This document shows, piece by piece, positions 1-6,142 of a stretch of 13,861 bases of DNA (positions within the stretch are counted from its first letter, which is position 1; each line of letters starts with the position of its first letter). Below the pieces are notes generated by a model that had not been told where the DNA came from, ran no database searches, and saw only the letters and a list, made by a program, of their open reading frames with translations. Location: assembly GCA_964581505.1 (NCBI GenBank), contig CAZOOR010000068.1, forward strand, positions 1 through 13,861. Reading direction: 5' to 3'. Both the position numbers and the translations under genes were made by a program. Source of the DNA: CAZOOR01 sp964581505. Lineage in GTDB: Bacteria; Bacteroidota; Ignavibacteria; Kapaibacteriales; UBA2268.

Positions 1-4
1 AATA

Positions 5-26
5 GCCTTGAGTTTCAACTCGGAGC
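5..26. repeat. Short imperfect inverted repeat downstream of the ricT-like gene
   Basis: Positions 5-14 can pair with 17-26: the core GAGTT/AACTC pairs perfectly, flanked by two G-T wobbles, one mismatch and a closing GC pair. It lies 48 bases past the ricT stop codon. There is no clear T-run on either side, so it is not a convincing terminator. It may be a degraded dispersed palindrome. The rest of positions 1-73 shows no coding sequence on either strand. Confidence 0.25.
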
Positions 27-73
27 AATATTGAAAAGCATCGTTTATTTATTACATCTTTATAACAAATTAA

Positions 74-1216
74 TTAATAGTCGGCTTCAAATACCAGCAA
101 CTCCTCATCTTCTTCCTTCTGATATTTTGTCCCGTTTTCTTTTTTGGGTGGAATCACTTTTCCGTCCTCTGCAAATTTGCGTAATACTTCACCCGTAACT
201 ACTTTGAAAAGCCCATTTTTAGGGTAGTAAAGAGTAGCATTTTCTTTGAATACATCAATTTTGTTCAAATAAGCAATACCATCACCGGTCTTGATTGTAG
301 AATTAATCGGAGGATATTTTTTTAGGACTTCGACATAAGCGTCTTCCTCGTACATCAGGCAACATTTAAGTCTTCCGCAATATCCGCAAAGTTTTGCCAA
401 ATTGTTGGGCAATTGCTGGTGTTTGGCATGCTCCATAGTTACCTGACAATAATTTGTCGGGAATGAAGAGCAACAAATACTAAGACCACAAGGACCCATA
501 CCGCCTATTCTACGGGCTTGTTCGCGTGTGGATATTTGCCTGAGTTCAATACGAGTTCTGAACTGTCTCGCCAAATCCTTTACAAGACTGCGGAAATCAA
601 TCCTCTGAGGTGCAGTAAAAAATATCGTCAATCGGTGGCGGTCGAACTGCCATTTAGTCGATGTGATTTTCATATCAAGTTTATGGTAGGCTATGAATTT
701 TTTTGCTTTTTTTACGATATGCAATTCGTCATAAGTATTAAGTCTGACATTTTTCATGTCGGTGGAGTTTGCTTTGCGGACAATGCTATATTCCGGCACT
801 TCATTATTGTAGCATAGTTTCAGGTTTTCTTCTGCTTCCTTGCCACAGGCTACAACAGTAGCACATTCCAAGCCGCCTTCGATTTCTACTATTACGTATT
901 CGAATAATTTTAAATCAAGATTATTCTCATTCTTGAAAAGCCGTTTTCTGTTATCTGCAAAAGTTACATCAACATAAGTTGACGGTCCACATTTGCATTC
1001 TTCGGTGTACTTTACATCAGCCACCGAGAACACGCTTTTCAAGTGTGTATTTATGATGGGTTTCTCGTTTTCTTTGTGATGATTGTTGTGTTTATTCGTA
1101 TATCTTTTATCCGGTTCTAATTCTATTACTGTATTGACCTTAATTTCGCTTGGGTCTAATATCTTTTTTACTTTCTTCTCAACCACCATCTCCTCATTCA
1201 AATTTGGAGACTCCAT
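74..1216 (-). CDS. ricT: PSP1 domain protein, RicT/YaaT-like
   Basis: A 380-residue cytosolic protein of the PSP1/RicT (YaaT) family. In Bacillus subtilis RicT forms a Fe-S-containing complex with RicA and RicF that promotes RNase Y-dependent mRNA maturation and affects sporulation, competence and biofilm control. Visible here: a PSP1 domain from about residue 105 to 200, then the cysteine-rich family signature GMGPCGLSICCSSF (239-252) and CGYCGRLKCCLMYE (277-290), giving Cys at 243, 248, 249, 257, 277, 280, 285 and 286. The first 60 residues are a charged, His/Asn-rich extension absent from the roughly 275-residue Bacillus protein, and the C-terminal 30 residues are Lys/Glu-rich. The ATG has a weak upstream AGGA. 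The gene lies 82 bases downstream of holB on the same strand, a pairing also seen in Firmicutes and Bacteroidota, so co-transcription is likely. No ricA or ricF is in the window, so the Bacillus role cannot simply be transferred. Confidence 0.88.
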   Translation of the reverse strand: MESPNLNEEMVVEKKVKKILDPSEIKVNTVIELEPDKRYTNKHNNHHKENEKPIINTHLKSVFSVADVKYTEECKCGPSTYVDVTFADNRKRLFKNENNLDLKLFEYVIVEIEGGLECATVVACGKEAEENLKLCYNNEVPEYSIVRKANSTDMKNVRLNTYDELHIVKKAKKFIAYHKLDMKITSTKWQFDRHRLTIFFTAPQRIDFRSLVKDLARQFRTRIELRQISTREQARRIGGMGPCGLSICCSSFPTNYCQVTMEHAKHQQLPNNLAKLCGYCGRLKCCLMYEEDAYVEVLKKYPPINSTIKTGDGIAYLNKIDVFKENATLYYPKNGLFKVVTGEVLRKFAEDGKVIPPKKENGTKYQKEEDEELLVFEADY

Positions 1217-1298
1217 AAATATCCTAATTATATTTATATATTTCTAAAGAATTAAATTAGTTAATTATCGTATATATAACAAAAATAATTCAATAAAG

Positions 1299-2441
1299 TT
1301 ACACTTCTGTGTTGTTATATAAAATTGAGCGGATTTCTATAAACATAGAAAGTAATAATAAATTCAGCGGCACATTGCGGCTAATCCGAGTAATAGCGTT
1401 TTCTACGGTGGTTATTGCCGCATTTAAATCGGAATTTCCAAATGCTCCAACAAATTTTTCAAAGATTGATTTTTGGTCAATATTAAGCAAATGCTCTCCC
1501 GATAATGTCCGATTATATACTTCTACATCACGCAACCAAAGTAATAATATATTTAAGAACCGTTCGACCTTACGCTTGGATTTGTCTTTTACAAGTTCGT
1601 CAATACTTTTGCTTAATTTAATTTTATAATTTTTCTTGGTTAATGATGTTCGCAACATTGAGACGCAATTCTCACGCAGGCTACGCATTTCGTCATTAAG
1701 AAAATCAAGCGCACGAGTCAATGAACCCTGTGCAAAAGAAGCGGCAAGATTTGCGTCTTCTTCAGAAATAGTATAATTATTTATTAATTCTTCGCTTATC
1801 TCACGAGCAGCAAGTCCTGGAAAATGTATAACCTGACAGCGGGATAAAATGGTTTGCAGTAGCATTTCTTTTCGAGACGTAGTGAGAATTATTATAACGT
1901 TCGAGTGCGGCTCTTCCAATGTTTTCAGAAATGCGTTTGCGGATTCCGTTGTCATTTCTTCTGCACGTGAGACTATAATCACACGGCTACCGCGAATACC
2001 TTGGGACATAGAAAGTTTTTTCCGTAAGTTTCTAATGGAACTTATTCTGATTTTGTTGCCACCCTTAACCATTATTTTATGATAATAGTTTTCACTTTTT
2101 TGTTTTAGTTGAGCAGTTATTTCATCTATTTGCTTATTTTTCAAACCTCCATCTTCGCTGTCGCTTTTGCCTGCCGGTGTTGCAAATATAAATTCAATAT
2201 TAGGGTGTGATAGATTGGCGGCAAGACGGCAGGAATTACATTCGCCGCAGTATTCAATTCCCTTTTCTGTTTTTATCGGATTTTCGCAGTTCAATGTCTT
2301 GGCAAATTCTAAAGCCATAGATTCTTTGCCGGTACCTTCTTCCCCCCAAAAACAGTAAGCATGCGGTACCCTATCGTCCAAAAGCTCTTTTTGGAGAATC
2401 CCTTTTATCTTATCTTGACCTATTACCTTAGCCCATGTCAT
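1299..2441 (-). CDS. holB: DNA polymerase III delta' subunit (clamp loader)
   Basis: A 380-residue AAA+ protein matching the delta' subunit of the replicative clamp loader, which with delta and tau/gamma opens the sliding clamp and loads it on primed DNA. It opens with the family-typical WxxVIGQ (residues 3-9). The P-loop region GEEGTGKES (33-41) has Lys39 followed by Glu instead of Ser/Thr, a degenerate Walker A consistent with a delta' subunit that does not hydrolyse ATP. A zinc module follows, with Cys52, Cys65, Cys68 and Cys71. The LEEP motif (175-178) and the SRC arginine-finger motif (200-202) are intact. The C-terminal 150 residues are the helical collar domain. Length is close to the family's usual 330-390. 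The degenerate P-loop and the neighbour ricT favour delta' over DnaX, which would be longer with an intact P-loop. No Shine-Dalgarno is visible before the ATG. Confidence 0.9.
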   Translation of the reverse strand: MTWAKVIGQDKIKGILQKELLDDRVPHAYCFWGEEGTGKESMALEFAKTLNCENPIKTEKGIEYCGECNSCRLAANLSHPNIEFIFATPAGKSDSEDGGLKNKQIDEITAQLKQKSENYYHKIMVKGGNKIRISSIRNLRKKLSMSQGIRGSRVIIVSRAEEMTTESANAFLKTLEEPHSNVIIILTTSRKEMLLQTILSRCQVIHFPGLAAREISEELINNYTISEEDANLAASFAQGSLTRALDFLNDEMRSLRENCVSMLRTSLTKKNYKIKLSKSIDELVKDKSKRKVERFLNILLLWLRDVEVYNRTLSGEHLLNIDQKSIFEKFVGAFGNSDLNAAITTVENAITRISRNVPLNLLLLSMFIEIRSILYNNTEV

Positions 2442-2610
2442 AAAACTTGTCTAAATTCGTTTAAATTAATACTATAATTAAGTATATAAAATTAACAAAA
2501 ATAGTTCAATAATATTTCGTTATTTTATCAAATTTTTCAATAATTGGAATTTTGTCAGATAAGTAGAATAATATCATTATTATAAATTTCATATAATATC
2601 AGAATCAATA
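2442..2610. other. Divergent intergenic region between holB and the E1 gene
   Basis: This 169-base, very AT-rich stretch separates two divergently transcribed units and must hold promoters for both. Apart from the candidate holB -7 element, only weak matches are visible for the plus-strand gene (for example TAAATTTC at 2583-2590, with a TTTG at 2551 that is too far away). No operator-like palindrome, riboswitch-like structure or small ORF stands out. Confidence 0.5.
2496..2503 (-). promoter_or_regulatory. Candidate -7 promoter element for holB-ricT
   Basis: On the minus strand these bases read TATTTTTG, an exact match to the Bacteroidota -7 consensus TAnnTTTG, about 55 bases before the holB ATG. 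The nearest upstream TTTG is 25 bases away, longer than the usual 19-21, so the -33 half is not well supported. In such AT-rich DNA a chance match is quite possible. Confidence 0.3.
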
Positions 2611-4788
2611 ATGGCAAAGAAAACAAAAAAAATAGTCAATAAAGAAATAAATACCGAAAAAGAAATTTTATCAAATATCGGTGATTCGGTGGAAGGCGGC
2701 ATTGTATTTGAGGCAGGGGGTCCTGCCTGTTCCAATACGCCTGTACAAATAAAAACAAACAAGCCGCTGCATCAGGCTCTAAATTTAAATAAAGACGAAA
2801 TGTTGCGTGCTTTGAAATATATGCTGTATGCTCGCAAATCAGATGACAAGCATTTAACATTGGTCAAGCAGGGTAAATCATTTTTTCATATTGGCGGCAG
2901 CGGACACGAAGCGGCGCAAGTGGCAATTGCTATGAGTCTCGAACCGGGAAAAGATTGGGCTTGGACATATTATCGGGATATTGCTTTTACTTACACAATG
3001 GGAATGACACCAAAGGAGTATTTCCTTCTGGCGGCAGGCAAGCCCGAATGTACCGCTTCGGGTGGCAAGCAAATGCCCGGGCATTTCGGTAATCCGCGAT
3101 TAAATATGCCCACACAGTCCTCACCAACAGGCACACAGTTTCTTAATGCAGTTGGGACTGCTCTTGCTTCACATAAATTAAAAACCGATGAAATTACTTA
3201 TGTGGCATCGGGTGAAGGTACTACCAGCCAAGGCGAATTTTACGAAGCAGTCAATTGGGCGTCTCGCGAGAAACTGCCCGTTCTATTTCATATTCAGGAT
3301 AATAAATATGCAATTTCCGTACCACGCGAAAAGCAATCTATGGGTTCAAATGTCGGGCATACTTTCTGTTGCTACAGCAATCTGAAAATGAAGACTTTTG
3401 ACGGAACGGATTTTTTTGTTTCATTGGCGGCGGCTCGCGAGGCTATTGAGTATATGAGAGCGGGCAAAGGTCCTGTTCTCTTGCATTCATTGGTCGAAAG
3501 ACTATTGCCGCACTCATCAAGTGATGACCACAGGAAATATCGCTCTGCCGATGAATTGGAAAAGATGAAAACCGAAGGCGACTGTATTATTAATTTTAAA
3601 TCGTATTTGGCAAAACATAATATTGCTTCGTCCGAAGAAATCGAAGAATTGGAGGCAAGCGTTAAGCAGGAAATTGCTGATGCCGCCGATTGGGCTTTCG
3701 CTCGCTCCGCTCCGCTCGCCGATGATGCGACTAAACACGTTTTTGCTGATACCTCCACACGGAATTTGCCTTATACGGATTTTGTGCCGACAGAAGGCAA
3801 AAAAATAGTTATGGTCGATGCTATTAAGCGTGCATTGAAAGAAGAAATGGAACGCAATCCCAAAATGCTTATATTCGGGGAAGACGTTGCAGACCCCAAA
3901 GGCGGGGTTTTTACTGCTACTAAGGGACTGACAGACACATTCGGCTATGAGCGTGTTTTCAATTCTCCGCTTGCAGAGGCATCAATTGCCGGCGTTGCTC
4001 TCGGACTTGCAGTCCGAGACTTCAAGCCTGTTGTCGAGATACAGTTCGGTGATTATATATGGCCCGCCTTTATGCAAATACGGAACGAGATAGCCACGAT
4101 GCGTTTTCGTTCCAATAACGGATTTTCTGCACCGGTCGTTATCAGGACGGCAGTAGGTGGCTATATTCATGGCGGCTTATATCATTCGCAGAATATTGAG
4201 GCGTTCTTTACCCATATTCCCGGCTTGCTTGTTGCTTATCCGAGTACAGCCGCAGATGCAAAGGGTTTGCTGAAAACCGCCTGCCGACTGCAAGACCCCG
4301 TACTATTCTTGGAGCATAAGGGACTTTATCGCTTACCTTATTCTACATCATTCGAGCCGGAAGGCGATTACTTGATTCCTTTTGGCAAGGGCAGGCTTGC
4401 TAAATACGGCGATGATTTGACTGTTGTTACTTATGGTATGATGGTCAGAGATGCCCTGAATGTCGCCAAAAAAATCGAAAAGGAAAGCGGTAAAACTATT
4501 GAAATTATTGATTTGAGAACGCTTATTCCTTGGGACAAAGAAATGGTACTGGAATCTGTAAGAAAAACAAATCGCGTATTAGTGCTACACGAGGATACGA
4601 AAACAAGCGGTTTCGGTGCCGAAATTGCCGCCGAAATTGCCGCTGATGCTTTTGATTTTCTTGATGCTCCTGTACGGCGTCATGCCGCTTTGGATTCGCA
4701 TATTCCATATCATCAGGTTTACGAGGAAGCGGTTCTTCCGAATGAAGCAAAAATCAAAGCTGATATTGAAAAATTATTGAATTATTAA
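2611..4788 (+). CDS. 2-oxoacid dehydrogenase E1, fused alpha and beta subunits (branched-chain/2-oxoisovalerate type)
   Basis: A 725-residue single chain joining the E1 alpha and E1 beta subunits of a thiamine-diphosphate 2-oxoacid dehydrogenase, which decarboxylates a 2-oxoacid and transfers the acyl group to the lipoyl domain of E2. The alpha half (about 60-380) has YYRD (120-123), the thiamine-diphosphate/Mg motif beginning GEGT (201-204) and ending at Asn231, and the HSSSDD loop (301-306) resembling the conserved active-site loop of E1 alpha. The beta half (about 397-725) starts KIVMVDAIKRAL, then has GEDVADPKGGVF (423-434), PLAEASI with the likely catalytic Glu456, and YHSQ with His525. 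Residues 1-50 are a poorly conserved Lys-rich tail. The first position of the usual GDG motif is Glu, as in several Bacteroidota E1 proteins. Substrate is inferred: the branched-chain type is favoured, but pyruvate or broad specificity is possible. No E2, E3 or lipoylation gene is in the window. The ATG lacks a Shine-Dalgarno. Confidence 0.88.
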   Translation: MAKKTKKIVNKEINTEKEILSNIGDSVEGGIVFEAGGPACSNTPVQIKTNKPLHQALNLNKDEMLRALKYMLYARKSDDKHLTLVKQGKSFFHIGGSGHEAAQVAIAMSLEPGKDWAWTYYRDIAFTYTMGMTPKEYFLLAAGKPECTASGGKQMPGHFGNPRLNMPTQSSPTGTQFLNAVGTALASHKLKTDEITYVASGEGTTSQGEFYEAVNWASREKLPVLFHIQDNKYAISVPREKQSMGSNVGHTFCCYSNLKMKTFDGTDFFVSLAAAREAIEYMRAGKGPVLLHSLVERLLPHSSSDDHRKYRSADELEKMKTEGDCIINFKSYLAKHNIASSEEIEELEASVKQEIADAADWAFARSAPLADDATKHVFADTSTRNLPYTDFVPTEGKKIVMVDAIKRALKEEMERNPKMLIFGEDVADPKGGVFTATKGLTDTFGYERVFNSPLAEASIAGVALGLAVRDFKPVVEIQFGDYIWPAFMQIRNEIATMRFRSNNGFSAPVVIRTAVGGYIHGGLYHSQNIEAFFTHIPGLLVAYPSTAADAKGLLKTACRLQDPVLFLEHKGLYRLPYSTSFEPEGDYLIPFGKGRLAKYGDDLTVVTYGMMVRDALNVAKKIEKESGKTIEIIDLRTLIPWDKEMVLESVRKTNRVLVLHEDTKTSGFGAEIAAEIAADAFDFLDAPVRRHAALDSHIPYHQVYEEAVLPNEAKIKADIEKLLNY
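3999..4019. repeat. Perfect 9-bp inverted repeat inside the E1 beta domain
   Basis: TCTCGGACT (3999-4007) and AGTCCGAGA (4011-4019) are exact reverse complements around a 3-base loop. The element sits entirely within codons for the conserved E1 beta stretch GVALGLAVRDF, so it does not look like an insertion. Confidence 0.6.
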
Positions 4789-4790
4789 TA

Positions 4791-4796
4791 AGGGAG
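4791..4796 (+). promoter_or_regulatory. Ribosome binding site that decides the start of the first secreted paralogue
   Basis: AGGGAG lies 3 bases after the E1 stop codon. It directly abuts the first in-frame TTG (4797), leaving no spacer, but is 6 bases before the second in-frame TTG (4803). That spacing favours 4803 as the start. Confidence 0.6.
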
Positions 4797-4802
4797 TTGA
4801 AA

Positions 4803-5411
4803 TTGTATATTTCCAAAATTAAGTATTTACTTGTTTGCTTGTTGTTTTTACAAATAGCAGTTGTAAGTGCGTCAGGCACAGATGAAAAAGATGAAATCAA
4901 AAAAAATGCCGAGCAGTTTTTCCAATACCTCGAACTTGCTGATTATAATGCAGTAAGCGATTTTTTGTATCCGAAATTTTTTGATTTTGTACCTAAGGAG
5001 CAGTTTGTTGATTTTATGAAATCACAGATGAGCGATTCTGTAAAAACAATTGTGCTGAAAAATCCGCATATAATATTAATCAGTGATGTTTTCAAAACAG
5101 ATATGGGAAAATATGCACTTATTGATTATTCTTACCAAATGATTATGACCTTAAATTTCAAAAATAAAGATGATAAGAGTTTTAATTCTGCTGTTAGTGC
5201 ATATAAAGGCAATTACGGTGATTCCAATGTCCTGGTATATCCAAAAGAAAAAAAATGTACTGTGAATTTCAATATGACTAAGCAAATGTTTGCTATCAAA
5301 GAAGATAAATTTGATAAATGGAAATTTATTGAAAATACGGGAACAGCATTAACGGCTAAGCTGATACCCAAACCGGTACGTGAGCATTTTGGTATAATTG
5401 ACAGAAAATAA
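4803..5411 (+). CDS. Secreted protein of unknown function, NTF2/cystatin-like (paralogue 1)
   Basis: A roughly 202-residue exported protein that I do not recognise as a named family. It starts with a signal peptide: Lys-rich n-region, hydrophobic core YLLVCLLFLQIAVV, and an SPase I-type site near VSA-SG. There is no convincing lipobox. The mature part begins with an amphipathic helix (KNAEQFFQYLELADYNAVSDFLYPKF is the region, about residues 34-60), a second helix around PKEQFVDFM, then alternating beta-rich segments ending in WKFIE. This order suggests an NTF2/cystatin-like fold, as in stress- or cell-envelope-associated small domains; that is inference only. It aligns along its length with the next gene: shared features are KYALIDYS versus EYALVDYS, QMFAI versus KMFAL, and KWKFIE versus GWRFLE. 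It probably starts at a TTG, 14 bases after the E1 stop, so it is likely co-transcribed with the E1 gene. An alternative TTG start at 4797 adds two residues. Confidence 0.75.
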   Translation: MYISKIKYLLVCLLFLQIAVVSASGTDEKDEIKKNAEQFFQYLELADYNAVSDFLYPKFFDFVPKEQFVDFMKSQMSDSVKTIVLKNPHIILISDVFKTDMGKYALIDYSYQMIMTLNFKNKDDKSFNSAVSAYKGNYGDSNVLVYPKEKKCTVNFNMTKQMFAIKEDKFDKWKFIENTGTALTAKLIPKPVREHFGIIDRK

Positions 5412-5424
5412 TTAATCAAACAGT

Positions 5425-5469
5425 TGGTTTATTGACTGCCAATCCTTATTTTAATAAAGTAATAAACCA
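5425..5469 (+). repeat. Inverted repeat in the leader between the two secreted paralogues
   Basis: TGGTTTATT (5425-5433) is the exact reverse complement of AATAAACCA (5461-5469), with a 27-base loop. It ends 10 bases before the AAGGAG of the next gene. There is no T-run, so it is unlikely to be an intrinsic terminator. Part of the left arm (TTGG, 5424-5427) could instead pair with CCAA at 5439-5442. It may be an mRNA stability or translation element, or chance. Confidence 0.4.
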
Positions 5470-5491
5470 CCAATAACAAAAGGAGATTGTA

Positions 5492-6142
5492 ATGAGTTCG
5501 AGAAGTATATTTATAAAAGTTGCTCTCGTATCAATATTAGTATTTACAATGATTGTAACGACTAATGCGGGCGACAAATCTATGACAAATGCAATACGCA
5601 AAGCCGCAAATGAATATTTTCATCATCTGCAAAATATGGAATTCGAGAAATCTCTTGATTATTTATATACACTAATTTTCGACAGAGTGAATAAAGATGA
5701 GATAATCAACAATATGGCGAAAAGTTTACAAGATAATAATATTCAAATAAAAATCAAGAGCATTGACGTCAAATCAATAAGCGATATTACCACTGACGGC
5801 ACAATGGAGTATGCTTTGGTTGATTATTCCATTAGCATTGATGTTCATATTAATAGTAATTCCGCCAAGAGCGAGAACCTGCTATTAAATGCTATGAATA
5901 GCGACAATGCCAATAAGCAAATGAAGCAAAAAGGATATTATTCTATATATAAAAGATTTAAAATGTTTGCCCTTCGTTCGCCGACTGCGGCAGGCTGGAG
6001 ATTCCTGGAATTTGATAGTATTTTTTACAAGAACTATGTAGATACTTATATTCCGGCTGATATAATAAAACAATTTACAAGTGATAAAAAAAATGGACAA
6101 ACAAAGTATTACAAAGTTGGTACGCAAAAGATTAACAAATAA
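5492..6142 (+). CDS. Secreted protein of unknown function, NTF2/cystatin-like (paralogue 2)
   Basis: A 216-residue exported protein homologous to the preceding gene; the two look like a tandem duplication that has diverged strongly. The start is well supported: ATG with AAGGAG (5480-5485) 6 bases upstream. The signal peptide has an Arg/Lys n-region, a core of about VALVSILVFTMIVTT and a likely cleavage at TNA-GD. The mature protein keeps the same order of elements as its paralogue: helix ANEYFHHLQNMEFEKSLDYL, helix around KDEIINNM, strand EYALVDYSISI, and a C-terminal KMFAL...GWRFLEF pair of strands. It has an extra basic, polar tail of about 20 residues after the shared region, encoded where it overlaps the next gene. 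No catalytic motif is seen. Periplasmic, outer-membrane-associated or extracellular location is inferred from the signal peptide. Confidence 0.78.
   Translation: MSSRSIFIKVALVSILVFTMIVTTNAGDKSMTNAIRKAANEYFHHLQNMEFEKSLDYLYTLIFDRVNKDEIINNMAKSLQDNNIQIKIKSIDVKSISDITTDGTMEYALVDYSISIDVHINSNSAKSENLLLNAMNSDNANKQMKQKGYYSIYKRFKMFALRSPTAAGWRFLEFDSIFYKNYVDTYIPADIIKQFTSDKKNGQTKYYKVGTQKINK

Noticed and set aside
518..817. A 99-codon plus-strand frame opposite the ricT-like gene
   Set aside because: It is antisense to the conserved Cys-rich and PSP1 regions, with no independent support.
1299..2441. DnaX (tau/gamma) as the identity of the clamp-loader gene
   Set aside because: The P-loop lacks the Ser/Thr after Lys and the protein is too short, while the SRC motif and ricT neighbour fit delta'.
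2583..2590. TAAATTTC as a promoter -7 element for the E1 gene
   Set aside because: It misses the final G of TAnnTTTG and the nearest TTTG is 28 bases upstream, outside the usual spacing.
3372..3758. A 128-codon minus-strand open frame inside the E1 gene, rich in Ser and Ala
   Set aside because: The composition is that of a reverse-complement shadow, and the plus-strand E1 protein is intact and conserved here.
4803..4880. Possible lipoprotein signal in paralogue 1, because a Cys occurs in the hydrophobic core
   Set aside because: The residues before the Cys (LLV) do not form a proper lipobox, and the Cys is in the middle of the hydrophobic segment. An SPase I site near VSA fits better.
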